A stretch of DNA of 37,438 nucleotides, taken from Sphingomonadaceae bacterium. GTDB lineage: Bacteria > Pseudomonadota > Alphaproteobacteria > Sphingomonadales > Sphingomonadaceae. The stretch's first letter is position 1. Each line of letters opens with the position of its first letter. Of the stretch, positions 23,177-31,504 are shown piece after piece. The translations under genes were made by a program, and so were the position numbers. Below the pieces are notes generated by a model. The model saw only the letters and a program-made list of their open reading frames with translations, was not told the DNA's origin and made no database searches. Location: positions 1-37,438 of the forward strand of contig JAKFUU010000042.1 of the NCBI GenBank assembly GCA_021732525.1. Reading direction: 5' to 3'.

Positions 23177-25594
23177 ATGCCGCAGGTTATTCTTCCGCCG
23201 ATAATCGCCAATTGGTTCGCGGCGCGTGGCTGGCATCCGCGGCGGCATCAATTGGAAATGGCGGCGGCGGCGGCGCGCGGGCAGCATGCGTTGCTGGTTG
23301 CCGCCACCGGAGCAGGCAAAACGCTTGCCGGTTTTTTACCGAGCTTGGTGGAGCTGAGCGCGCCAGGAAAACCGCTGGATGATCTCCACACGCTGTATAT
23401 CTCGCCGCTCAAGGCGCTTGCGGTTGATGTGCAGCGCAATCTATTGACGCCGGTCGCCGAAATGGGGCTACCGATCCGTATCGAAACCCGCACCGGCGAT
23501 ACGCCGTCGGAGCGCAAAGCCCGGCAAAGGGCAAGGCCGCCGCATATATTGCTGACCACACCCGAATCGTTGTCCTTACTGCTCAGCTATCCAGAAAGTA
23601 TGGCGATGTTCGCTGGGTTGCGGCGGATTATCGTTGACGAAGTGCATGCCTTTGCCAACGGCAAACGCGGCGATCTATTGTCGCTGTCGCTGGCCCGGTT
23701 GCAGAGCTTGGCTCCCGAAATGCAGCGGGTGGCATTATCGGCAACCGTTGCCGATGCGGATGCCTATCGCGCCTGGCTTGCGCCGGGCGGTGACATCGAC
23801 CGGGTCGCTCTTATCGAAGGAATGGACGCGGCAAAACCCGATCTTTCGATCCTGCTTCCCCAAGGCCGGGTGCCCTGGGCGGGGCATAGCGGCCAACATG
23901 CGTTGCCGCAATTGCTCGATGAAATTGCCCGCAACAAAACCACATTGATATTCTGCAACACACGGTTTTTGGCCGAATTTATCTTTCAGAAATTGTGGGA
24001 ATTGAATGAAAGCAACCTGCCCATTGGCATCCATCATGGATCATTATCGGTCGAGGCACGGCGCAAGATTGAAGGTGCGATGGCGCGCGGAGAATTGCGG
24101 GCGTTGGTCTGCACCGCTTCGCTCGATCTGGGCGTTGATTGGGGCAATGTTGACTGTGTAATCCAGATGGGCGCGCCAAAGGGTTCATCGCGGCTGTTGC
24201 AGCGGATTGGCCGGTCCAACCACCGGATGGACGAAGCTTCAAAGGCGATATTGGTGCCGGGCAACCGGTTTGAATATTTGGAGGCGCAGGCGGCCTATGA
24301 TGCGATTGCCGAAGGCGTGCGCGATGGCGAGAATTTTCGCCCCGGCGGGCTGGATGTGCTCGCGCAATATATCATGGGCCGCGCCTGCGCAGGGCCATTT
24401 GAGGAGGCGCAAATATTGAGCGAGGTGCGCGCGGCCTTGCCCTATCGGATGATAGATGAAAAGGCGCTTTCCCGCGTTATCGAATTTGTCGCAACCGGCG
24501 GTTATGCGCTCAAAGCCTATGACAAGTTCAAAAAGCTAAGACGCGACGGCAGCGGTATCTGGCATTTAACCCATCCCAAATTTGCGGCGCAATATCGGTT
24601 AAACGCCGGCATCATCGTCGATTTGCCGATGCTTGATGTTCGCTTTCGCAATGGCCGCAAGCTGGGCAAGGTGGAGGAAAATTTCGCGGCGCAATTGCGG
24701 CCGGGGAACAGCTTTATCTTTGCCGGATTGGCGCTGGAGGTGGAAAGCATCAAAGATACCGATCTGATTGTGCGGGCGGCGAAAAAAGCCGCGCAAATCC
24801 CCAGCTATATGGGAACGCGCCTGCCGCTCACCACGCATTTGTCGCAGCGGGTGCGGGGCTTTCTGACCGACCGGGCGGGATGGGCGCGTTTTCCCGATGA
24901 GGTGCGCGAATGGCTGGAAATGCAGGATTATCGCAGCATCATGCCACAGCCGGGGCAGTTATTGGCGGAAACATTTCCGCATAACGGCCGGCATTATCTT
25001 GTCGTCTATCCTTTCGAAGGGTGGAATGCGCATCAATCGCTCGGCATGTTGATCACCCGGCGGATGGAGGATCGGGGTTTGAAACCGCTGGGTTTTGTCG
25101 CCAATGATTATTCGCTTGCTATCTGGAGTTTGGAGCCGGTCGGCGATCCAGCCTCCTTGTTCAGCGCGGATATATTGGCCGATGAATTTACCGATTGGAT
25201 CGAAAATAGTTACCTGTTGAAGCGCGCTTTTCGGGAAGTTGCGGTGATCAGCGGGCTGGTCGAGCGGCAACATCCCGGCAAACGAAAATCGGGCCGTCAG
25301 GTCACTTTTTCGACCGATCTGATCTATGATGTGCTGCGCAAATATGAACCAGGCCATTTGTTGTTGGAGGCGGCCTGGGCCGATGCGCGCGCGCGGCTCA
25401 CCGATGTCGGGCGGCTGGGCGATTTGCTTGACCGCGCCGCCGACACCATGCTGCATGTTCCGCTGGACCGGATCAGCCCCATGGCCGTGCCCGTATTGAT
25501 CATGATCGGGCGCGAAAGCGTTGCGCAAGGCTCGGCGGATGATGCATTGCTAATCGAGGCCGAATCGCTCGCCGCTGCGGCTATGCGTGTGTGA
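23177..25594 (+). CDS. Ligase-associated DNA-damage-response DEXH helicase (Lhr-like)
   Basis: 805 aa from the ATG at 23177; a TTG at 23141 in the same frame is less likely. Superfamily 2 motifs are in order: Q-like RRHQLEMA near 22, Walker A ATGAGKT with Lys48, DEVH at 154-157, SAT near 191, then the second RecA domain with ICNTR-like FCNTRF and LQRIGRSNHRM near 353. A long C-terminal part matches the Lhr-family winged-helix/DUF4175-like region. The family is usually encoded beside an ATP-dependent DNA ligase, a beta-CASP exonuclease and the phosphoesterase PdeM (TIGR04121 grouping, recalled). None of these partners is next to it. Expected role: ATP-driven DNA unwinding in repair. Confidence 0.92.
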   Translation: MPQVILPPIIANWFAARGWHPRRHQLEMAAAAARGQHALLVAATGAGKTLAGFLPSLVELSAPGKPLDDLHTLYISPLKALAVDVQRNLLTPVAEMGLPIRIETRTGDTPSERKARQRARPPHILLTTPESLSLLLSYPESMAMFAGLRRIIVDEVHAFANGKRGDLLSLSLARLQSLAPEMQRVALSATVADADAYRAWLAPGGDIDRVALIEGMDAAKPDLSILLPQGRVPWAGHSGQHALPQLLDEIARNKTTLIFCNTRFLAEFIFQKLWELNESNLPIGIHHGSLSVEARRKIEGAMARGELRALVCTASLDLGVDWGNVDCVIQMGAPKGSSRLLQRIGRSNHRMDEASKAILVPGNRFEYLEAQAAYDAIAEGVRDGENFRPGGLDVLAQYIMGRACAGPFEEAQILSEVRAALPYRMIDEKALSRVIEFVATGGYALKAYDKFKKLRRDGSGIWHLTHPKFAAQYRLNAGIIVDLPMLDVRFRNGRKLGKVEENFAAQLRPGNSFIFAGLALEVESIKDTDLIVRAAKKAAQIPSYMGTRLPLTTHLSQRVRGFLTDRAGWARFPDEVREWLEMQDYRSIMPQPGQLLAETFPHNGRHYLVVYPFEGWNAHQSLGMLITRRMEDRGLKPLGFVANDYSLAIWSLEPVGDPASLFSADILADEFTDWIENSYLLKRAFREVAVISGLVERQHPGKRKSGRQVTFSTDLIYDVLRKYEPGHLLLEAAWADARARLTDVGRLGDLLDRAADTMLHVPLDRISPMAVPVLIMIGRESVAQGSADDALLIEAESLAAAAMRV

Positions 25595-25659
25595 TCGATA
25601 TTCTGGCTCACCCGATCTGCCGTTTGGATCTGAATGATAACAATTTCACATATTATAAG

Positions 25660-25935
25660 TCAGTAAAATTCAATCATTATCGAGCCGCCGGATTGGCCGG
25701 GTGAAGAAAATTGCCGATCCGTTTTGCGCTTATCGGCCCCGCTCGTTTTGAAGCGAATCTGGACTGATGGTAAAATTTGGGCGCTGACCGTGATGATGGC
25801 TGGTTTCGGATGAGCTGTCGCAGATTGTCTCTCGTCCGATGGGGCCAAAACTGCTTGCGCCTTTATGGCTCCGGCAGGCCGATTTGCCTGCACGGCGGTC
25901 CCGGCGACCAATAGCAAAGATAAAGCGAATATCAT
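25660..25935 (-). CDS. Small secreted hypothetical protein
   Basis: 91 aa from the ATG at 25935 (a TTG one codon upstream is possible). The N-terminus is a signal peptide (MIFALSLLLVAGTAVQA), followed by a Pro/Ala/Gln-rich stretch and a C-terminal portion with beta-strand character (ITVSAQILPSVQIRFK ... GGSIMIEFY). It resembles, from memory, short periplasmic proteins of sphingomonads that end in a similar IEF motif, but no domain name applies. There is no recognisable ribosome site. Two direct copies of TTTAACGAT lie just upstream (25944-25962). It is convergent with the helicase gene. Confidence 0.45.
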   Translation of the reverse strand: MIFALSLLLVAGTAVQANRPAGAIKAQAVLAPSDERQSATAHPKPAIITVSAQILPSVQIRFKTSGADKRKTDRQFSSPGQSGGSIMIEFY

Positions 25936-25943
25936 CAAACATG

Positions 25944-25962
25944 TTTAACGATATTTAACGAT
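25944..25962. promoter_or_regulatory. Tandem TTTAACGAT direct repeat (possible CtrA-like site)
   Basis: Two exact copies of TTTAACGAT (25944-25952 and 25954-25962), spaced one helical turn apart, starting 9 bases upstream of the small secreted gene. The arrangement TTAA-N6-TTAAC is close to, but one base shorter than, the TTAA-N7-TTAA site of the cell-cycle regulator CtrA in alphaproteobacteria. Confidence 0.3.
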
Positions 25963-26090
25963 CCGCGAGCAAGCGGCATTGGTGGTTAACAACTGCTGCG
26001 GCGATCAATTGGCCAATTTTTATTTGGCCTGCGGGTGAGCTGCTCCAAATTGTGACAGTGTTGCTTGCAATTCTTTCGCGCAAATCGCGG

Positions 26091-26119
26091 TTGCGCTGGC
26101 TTTGCCCTGTTGCTAATGG
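26091..26119 (+). promoter_or_regulatory. Possible promoter of tRNA-Leu
   Basis: TTGCGC (26091-26096) and TAATGG (26114-26119) separated by 17 bases, with the -10 box ending 23 bases before the mature tRNA 5' end. The spacing is right; the -10 match is only moderate. Confidence 0.3.
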
Positions 26120-26142
26120 CGCGGATCAATTGTCATCGGCGT

Positions 26143-26229
26143 GCGGCCATGGCGGAATTGGTAGACGCGCAACGTTGAGGTCGTTGTGGGCGAAAGCCCG
26201 TGGAAGTTCGAGTCTTCTTGGCCGCACCA
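26143..26229 (+). tRNA. tRNA-Leu (anticodon GAG)
   Basis: The acceptor arms GCGGCCA (26143-26149) and TGGCCGC (26219-26225) pair perfectly, with discriminator A and an encoded CCA (26227-26229). The anticodon stem CAACG/CGTTG (26170-26174, 26182-26186) encloses TTGAGGT, so the anticodon is GAG (26177-26179), reading CUC and CUU leucine codons. The D-arm begins GCGGAATTGGTAGACGC, a class II (Leu) form. A long variable arm with GGGC-GAAA-GCCC stem is present, as expected for tRNA-Leu. The T-arm carries TTCGAGT. The gene stands alone; downstream to 26426 I see no further gene. Confidence 0.97.
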
Positions 26230-26426
26230 GACAGTCCAGACCTATCCTTCGGACCGGTATATTCTTGTTGATTGGCCATAATCCCGCCCAATTCAGCGGT
26301 TTCGCTGCGCAGGCGCAGCAAAGACAAGATTGCCGCTTCCTCCCAATCTTTAACCCAGCCGCCATCCGCGGCGCGGTGGTTAGAACGACGCGCGGCGCCG
26401 TGCCAACAGTGAATATCCACCCAAAT

Positions 26427-26990
26427 TTATTGATAATTTATGGTTACGTCGAAAGTGCCCGTATATACCCCGGTGGGTTGATTGGCGCCCACCTGCAAAT
26501 CGGCCCCCACAACAAAGCCAAAAACACCGGCAGCGCCCGTTATTCGCACATTGCGGCCATTACCAGCTTGGTTGAATGTCAGCGGTAATTCGGGATCAGG
26601 GCCGAACCGGAAATTGTTAAGCAGCATCGCCGGTCCCGGTCCGGTTAGGTTGATATTGTTGGGTAAGCGAATTTGCACACGTTGATTGATACTGCCTTGC
26701 CCCGCAAAACGGGCCACATGAAAATCGGTTCCGACCAGGATTATCGTTCCATTGGCCGTCCGCGAACCGTTGACATTCATCGTCACCCTACCGCCGTTTG
26801 CCCCCGGAACAATCAAGCCAAAATCAAGATCGGCTCGCTTTACCAATGTAGTGGGCGTTACCACTGCGACTGAAAGGTCTAAGGCCTGCGATTGCGCCTT
26901 TGCGGTATTGGCAATGCAAAGCATCGCCAATGGCACGAACATCCGCGCCATAGCCCATTTGCATTTTGCAAGGCTCAAATACCATTTCAT
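26427..26990 (-). CDS. Secreted DUF4402 protein (adhesin/pilin-like beta-sandwich)
   Basis: 187 aa. A hydrophobic signal segment ends with TAKAQSQAL (cleavage near residue 33). The unusually long N-region suggests the real start could be Met14 or Met17, though none of the starts has a good ribosome site. The body is strand-rich and has the DUF4402 hallmarks: ADLDFGLIVPG, GGRVTMNVNGSRTANG, a central GPGPAMLLNNF, and a closing GVYTGTFDVTINYQ. The C-terminal beta strand is typical of the family. Members are secreted or surface proteins of unknown function, sometimes near pilus genes. It stands between tRNA-Leu and a divergent ABC ATPase gene, with no chaperone or usher nearby. Confidence 0.85.
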   Translation of the reverse strand: MKWYLSLAKCKWAMARMFVPLAMLCIANTAKAQSQALDLSVAVVTPTTLVKRADLDFGLIVPGANGGRVTMNVNGSRTANGTIILVGTDFHVARFAGQGSINQRVQIRLPNNINLTGPGPAMLLNNFRFGPDPELPLTFNQAGNGRNVRITGAAGVFGFVVGADLQVGANQPTGVYTGTFDVTINYQ

Positions 26991-27107
26991 GAGGGCCAGT
27001 TAGCGTTTCAAACCACAATTCCGTCACAATAAAGTTAGTAAACAAGAATTAGGATTTTCGCAGGCAGTCCGATTGCAAGGAAGCGATCGCTTCGCTATCA
27101 CGCGGGG

Positions 27108-28034
27108 ATGAGCGAAAATCCTGCAATATCGATCCAAAATCTGTCCAAAATTTATGCGGGCGGCAAACAGGCATTGGATGATGTTAGTTTTGATGTGCCG
27201 CAAGGGTCGATCTTTGGTCTGCTTGGCCCCAATGGGGCGGGCAAATCGACCTTGATTAATATCTTATCGGGCATGGTGATGAAAAGCAGCGGCGCGGCGC
27301 GCATTTGGGGTTTTGACATCGATATTAATCCGCGCAATGCAAAGGCAAGTATCGGCATCGTGCCGCAAGAGATTATGTTCGATCCCTTTTTCACGCCGAA
27401 GGAAGCTCTGGAGCTGCAAGCGGGGCTTTACGGCGTTCCCAAGGCGCGGCGGCGGACGATGGAATTGCTGCGCGCGGTGCGGTTGGAGGATAAGGCCGAT
27501 GCTTATGCCCGCACTTTGTCTGGCGGCATGAAGCGGCGATTGCTGGTGGCCAAGGCGATGGTGCATTCGCCGCCTGTCATCGTGCTGGATGAGCCGACGG
27601 CGGGCGTCGATATCGAACTGCGCCAGCTATTGTGGGAATATGTGGCCGAACTAAATCGCGGCGGGGTTACCGTGGTGCTCACCACCCATTATCTCGAAGA
27701 GGCCGAGCAGCTTTGCGATGAGATTGCGATTATCAACCATGGCAAGTTGATCGCCAAAAAGCCGACCAAAGAGCTGGTCGGCATGGCGCGGGAAAAGGCA
27801 GTGGTGCTGACTTTAGATAAAGAGATGACGGCGGCGCCCACCCATGCCGCCTTTGAGAAAGCCGAACTGCTTTCGGACCGCGTGGTGGAAATCACCTATA
27901 ATAAGGACCGGATGAATGCCGGTGAGGTGCTCGCCGCCGTGCAAGGATTGGGGCTGAGTATCATCGATGTCACCACCAAAGAGGCGGATTTGGAGGATGT
28001 ATTCTTGAGCCTGACCAGCGAGAATATGAAATGA
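27108..28034 (+). CDS. ABC transporter ATP-binding protein (YadG-like), no adjacent permease
   Basis: 308 aa, a single ATPase domain. Walker A GPNGAGKST lies near 38, signature LSGGMKRR near 137, and Walker B VIVLDEPTAGVD near 157 with a switch His in TTHYLEEAE. A C-terminal extension of about 90 residues ending DVTTKEADLEDVFLSLT is typical of ABC-2/YadG and drug-resistance ATPases. Such proteins work with a separate ABC-2 membrane protein, usually the next gene. Here the next gene is nadB, one base after the stop. The only ribosome-site-like bases are GGGG directly before the ATG. The exported substrate is unknown. Confidence 0.9.
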   Translation: MSENPAISIQNLSKIYAGGKQALDDVSFDVPQGSIFGLLGPNGAGKSTLINILSGMVMKSSGAARIWGFDIDINPRNAKASIGIVPQEIMFDPFFTPKEALELQAGLYGVPKARRRTMELLRAVRLEDKADAYARTLSGGMKRRLLVAKAMVHSPPVIVLDEPTAGVDIELRQLLWEYVAELNRGGVTVVLTTHYLEEAEQLCDEIAIINHGKLIAKKPTKELVGMAREKAVVLTLDKEMTAAPTHAAFEKAELLSDRVVEITYNKDRMNAGEVLAAVQGLGLSIIDVTTKEADLEDVFLSLTSENMK

Positions 28035-28035
28035 G

Positions 28036-29670
28036 ATGTATAACGTGAGCTGCAATGACGCCGTCAAAATTGAGGCGACTTGCTTTGATGTCCTCATCAT
28101 CGGTTCGGGCGCGGCCGGGTTGACCGCGGCGCTTCGGCTGGCGGAAAGCAAGAAAGTCGCGGTGCTGGCCAAGGGTTCGCTATCGGAGGGCGCAACGGCA
28201 TGGGCGCAGGGCGGGATTGCCGCCGTGCTCGAACCGGGCGATAGTTTTGAGGATCATATCCGCGATACGATGGTTGCGGGCGGCGGTTTGAATAGCCGGG
28301 CGACCGTGGAATTTGTCGTCGAAAATGCGCCTGCCGCAATCGACCGGCTGGCCAAGCTGGGCGTGCCGTTTAACATGGGCGGGCCGGTGAATGAATTTGG
28401 CGAAGATTGGCATTTAACGCGCGAGGGCGGCCATTCACACCGCCGAATCGTCCATGTCGATGACGCCACCGGCTGGGCGGTGCAGCAAGCGCTCGAAAAG
28501 GCAGCGGCGGCTAACCCCAACATCACGCTGATCCCAGATAGGGTTGCGATTGATTTAATCCTGGGCCGCCATCAGGCGCGTTTTTCGACCTCGGGCCGGA
28601 TTCACGGTGTTTATGCATTGGACCGCAAATCGGGGAAAGTCGAAACATTCACCGCGCGCGCGACAATCCTGGCCACTGGCGGGGCGGGGCGGACCTATCT
28701 TTATTCAACCGCGCCGAGGGGAGCGACGGGGGATGGCATCGCGATGGCATGGCGCGCGGGTTGCCGCGTTTCCAATATGGAAATGATGCAATTTCATCCC
28801 ACTTGTCTGTATAATCTGGAGGTCAAAAATTTCCTGATAACCGAGGCGGTGCGCGGCGAGGGCGGGATTTTGAAAAATCCCAAAAGCGGCCACCGCTATA
28901 TGCCCGATTATGATGAACGCGCCGAACTTGCCCCGCGCGATGTGGTGGCACGGGCCAATGATGCTGAGATCAAGCGCGACGGCCTCGATTATGTCCATCT
29001 TGATATCAGCCATAAACCGCCGGAATTTGTGAAGGGGCATTTCCCTAATATTTATGAAAAACTGATCGGGTTGGGCATTGATATTACCAAGGGGCCGATC
29101 CCCGTGGTTCCGGCGCAGCATTATACTTGCGGCGGCGTGCTCGTCAATTTGGACGGGCGCACCGACGCGCCGGGGCTATATGCGGCGGGCGAGGTCACGC
29201 AAAGCGGGCTGCATGGCGCCAACCGGCTGGCGTCGAACAGCTTGCTTGAATGTTTCGTATTTGGCGATGCCTGCGCCAATCATATTTTGGCGCATTGGGA
29301 CCGTCTGCCGCCGCCGCCCGCCATCCGCCCATGGGATGAAAGCCGCGTGACCGACAGCGACGAAGAAGTTGTGATCGCACAATGCTGGCGTGAAATTCGC
29401 AATTTCATGTGGAATTTCGTTGGTATCGTGCGCACCACCAAGCGGTTGGAACGCGCGCAGCACCGGATCGACCTGCTCCGCCGGGAGGTCGAGGAATATT
29501 ATGGCAGCTTCCGCGTTACCGCCGATTTAATCGAGCTGCGCAATCTGGTCGAGGTCGCGGACCTGATCATCCGCTCGGCGCTCCATAGGAAGGAAAGCCG
29601 GGGGTTGCATTATAACACCGATTTTCCCAATTTGGCTACCGAAGCCATCGATACGATATTGGTGCCATAA
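28036..29670 (+). CDS. nadB: L-aspartate oxidase
   Basis: 544 aa, full length. The FAD-binding GSGAAGLTAAL motif begins at residue 23. Typical NadB/succinate-dehydrogenase-flavoprotein blocks follow: EGATAWAQGGIAAVL near 52, REGGHSHRRIVHVDD near 132, RGEGGILKNPKSG near 275, YTCGGVLVNLDGRTDAPGLYAAGEV near 360, and GANRLASNSLLE near 397. Reaction: oxidation of L-aspartate to iminoaspartate, the first step of de novo NAD synthesis. The partner genes nadA and nadC are not in the window. The ATG is one base after the stop of the ABC ATPase gene, so the two are co-transcribed although no functional tie is known. Confidence 0.95.
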   Translation: MYNVSCNDAVKIEATCFDVLIIGSGAAGLTAALRLAESKKVAVLAKGSLSEGATAWAQGGIAAVLEPGDSFEDHIRDTMVAGGGLNSRATVEFVVENAPAAIDRLAKLGVPFNMGGPVNEFGEDWHLTREGGHSHRRIVHVDDATGWAVQQALEKAAAANPNITLIPDRVAIDLILGRHQARFSTSGRIHGVYALDRKSGKVETFTARATILATGGAGRTYLYSTAPRGATGDGIAMAWRAGCRVSNMEMMQFHPTCLYNLEVKNFLITEAVRGEGGILKNPKSGHRYMPDYDERAELAPRDVVARANDAEIKRDGLDYVHLDISHKPPEFVKGHFPNIYEKLIGLGIDITKGPIPVVPAQHYTCGGVLVNLDGRTDAPGLYAAGEVTQSGLHGANRLASNSLLECFVFGDACANHILAHWDRLPPPPAIRPWDESRVTDSDEEVVIAQCWREIRNFMWNFVGIVRTTKRLERAQHRIDLLRREVEEYYGSFRVTADLIELRNLVEVADLIIRSALHRKESRGLHYNTDFPNLATEAIDTILVP

Positions 29671-29691
29671 ACACAGTTGGTATTTTATACT

Positions 29692-30600
29692 CTAACCCGG
29701 ATCGCCGTTCAATATCCATATGATGCTGATCTTGCGAGCGGATCGCGGAACATCCAATTGCGCCTCGCTGAAATCAACAATTCCGCCGGGGGGGATATTT
29801 CGCTTTTTGGGCTTAACGGTCCAGCTATATACCGCCCGGTCACTGGCATCTTTTAACGTGACTTTCATATTCGGAATTTTCTGCGTGCGGCTCGTTGGGT
29901 TGATGATGCTACCGCTGGCAATGAAAAAGGGTGTGCCGTCGCCGCGATATTGCAGGGTTAAATTGGGGGTTGGCTCGATCTTCAAATCAGGTTCGCCCAA
30001 ACCGGAGCTAAAACTTCCGATGGGCACGCCGAAATACCAGGTTGCAGCGGCAAGCGCGGCAATCGCTGTTGCAAAGACAATCGCTGCCATGGTCCAAAGC
30101 TTCGCCGGGTTGCGCCGTGGTTTGAACGGCGGTTCGTGAGCAAACTGGCTAATTTGCCGGGGCACATCCGCCATTTGCGGCGGCGGTGTTTCCGCAAAAT
30201 TAGGTGGCGGTGCTTCATCATGCTGTATGGGCGCGGGCGACGGCGAAACTGCGGGGGACGGCATTGGTGCCCATCTTTCAACCGGATCGTCGAATGCGGT
30301 AAATCCCGGTGTTGGTTCATCTTGCGCCGGTGAGTTGATCGGAGCCGGCGATGCTGTTGCGGGCCGTTCATTAAGTGGCGGTCTACCCGGCGGCGGCGCG
30401 ATAGAAGCAGTGTCGCTTGCCTGCTCCTGACTGAAATTAGGCCGAACAATTGGCGGTGCGGGCACCACAGGTTGGGGCAAAACGCCCGGTTGAAACCAGC
30501 TATGTTTGCAATTGGCGCAGCGAACCGATCGGCCATCGATCCCGATCGCAGTATCGGGGACGACATAGCGTGTTTTGCAAGATGGGCAGACAAGAAGCAT
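29692..30600 (-). CDS. MJ0042-type zinc-ribbon and DUF3426 membrane protein
   Basis: 302 aa from the ATG at 30600; ATGs at 30609 and 30615 are possible, but family members usually begin just before the first CxxC. The N-terminal zinc ribbon has Cys5, Cys8, Cys28 and Cys31 (CPSC and CANC). About 120 residues of Pro-rich, probably disordered sequence follow, then a transmembrane helix near 165-188. The C-terminal DUF3426 beta domain contains FIASGSIINPTSRTQKIP and ends near ISIIWILNGDPG. In alphaproteobacteria this gene is commonly divergent from ftsE, as here. Function is not established; a cytoplasmic metal-binding head tethered to a periplasmic domain is what the sequence shows. Confidence 0.85.
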   Translation of the reverse strand: MLLVCPSCKTRYVVPDTAIGIDGRSVRCANCKHSWFQPGVLPQPVVPAPPIVRPNFSQEQASDTASIAPPPGRPPLNERPATASPAPINSPAQDEPTPGFTAFDDPVERWAPMPSPAVSPSPAPIQHDEAPPPNFAETPPPQMADVPRQISQFAHEPPFKPRRNPAKLWTMAAIVFATAIAALAAATWYFGVPIGSFSSGLGEPDLKIEPTPNLTLQYRGDGTPFFIASGSIINPTSRTQKIPNMKVTLKDASDRAVYSWTVKPKKRNIPPGGIVDFSEAQLDVPRSARKISIIWILNGDPG

Positions 30601-30787
30601 AGCGCTCATAAGCATGACCGCTGCGTATCATGCAAGCCCGGTTGAAAAATTTGCTGTGGATGGAGCAATTTGGACGGTCATTAATATCGGGAATAATTTT
30701 GATCGCAAGGGGACGTAGAAACAGAAGATAATCGTTGCTTAACTATTCGCTTGGCGATCTCTGGCGATTTGTGCCATTTGCGGCAGG

Positions 30788-31504
30788 ATGCAAAGCGTTG
30801 TAGAATTTGACAATGTCGGGCTGCGCTATGGCACGGGGGCCGAAACGCTGATTGACGTCAGCTTTACCCTCTTTCCGGGCAGCTTCTACTTTCTTACCGG
30901 CGCGTCGGGCGCGGGTAAAACGTCGCTGTTAAAGCTGCTTTATTTGGCGCATCGTCCCAGCCGCGGGGCGATCCGTATGTTTGGTCAAGATGCGGTAACA
31001 ATGTCGCGCGAACGTATACCGGGTTTTCGCCGCCGCATTGGCGTGGTGTTTCAGGATTTTCGGTTGGTTCCGCATCTGTCGGCCTTTGACAATATTGCGC
31101 TTCCACTGCGGATTGCCGGAATTTTGGAAAATGATCTGCTCGGCCCGGTAACCGAAATGTTGGCTTGGATCGGGCTGAGCGAGCGTGCCAACGCACGCCC
31201 GGCGACTTTATCGGGCGGGGAGCAACAACGTGTTGCTATCGCTCGTGCTGTGATCGGCCGCCCTGAAATATTGGTGGCGGATGAGCCAACGGGCAATGTG
31301 GACCCCGATATGGCGCGGCGATTGCTGCAACTTTTTGCAGCGTTGAATAAGCTGGGGACGACGGTTGTGGTGGCTACGCACGATATTCATTTGCTCAATG
31401 AAATTGAAGGCGCGCAGATGATGCGGCTGGATAAAGGGAAATTGTCCGATCCTTCCGGATTGCTCAAATATCCGGCCCGCCCATTGGTGCTGCGCAATAT
31501 ATGA
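30788..31504 (+). CDS. ftsE: Cell-division ATP-binding protein FtsE
   Basis: 238 aa, compact ABC ATPase. Walker A GASGAGKT with Lys44, signature LSGGEQQRV near 143, Walker B ILVADEPTGNVDPD near 163, switch His in ATHDIHL. The Q-loop region VVFQDFRLVPHLSAFDNI is the FtsE/LolD type, and the ftsX gene overlaps its last four bases (ATGA), which fixes the identity. Role: FtsEX couples ATP hydrolysis in the cytoplasm to activation of peptidoglycan hydrolases at the division site. The 172 bases upstream, shared with the divergent zinc-ribbon gene, hold no promoter I would name. It heads a four-gene operon. Confidence 0.94.
   Translation: MQSVVEFDNVGLRYGTGAETLIDVSFTLFPGSFYFLTGASGAGKTSLLKLLYLAHRPSRGAIRMFGQDAVTMSRERIPGFRRRIGVVFQDFRLVPHLSAFDNIALPLRIAGILENDLLGPVTEMLAWIGLSERANARPATLSGGEQQRVAIARAVIGRPEILVADEPTGNVDPDMARRLLQLFAALNKLGTTVVVATHDIHLLNEIEGAQMMRLDKGKLSDPSGLLKYPARPLVLRNI

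Noticed and set aside
25730-25942. 70-codon alternative frame over the small secreted gene
   Set aside because: It lacks the signal peptide seen in the neighbouring frame; its Arg-rich content is typical of a shadow.
26011-26029. GGCCAA/TTGGCC hairpin upstream of tRNA-Leu
   Set aside because: The stem is 6 bp with a 7-base AT loop and no T tract, so it is not a convincing terminator or riboswitch.
26133-26420. 95-codon minus-strand frame ending inside the tRNA-Leu region
   Set aside because: It reads through the complement of the tRNA, and the peptide has no recognisable domain or ribosome site.
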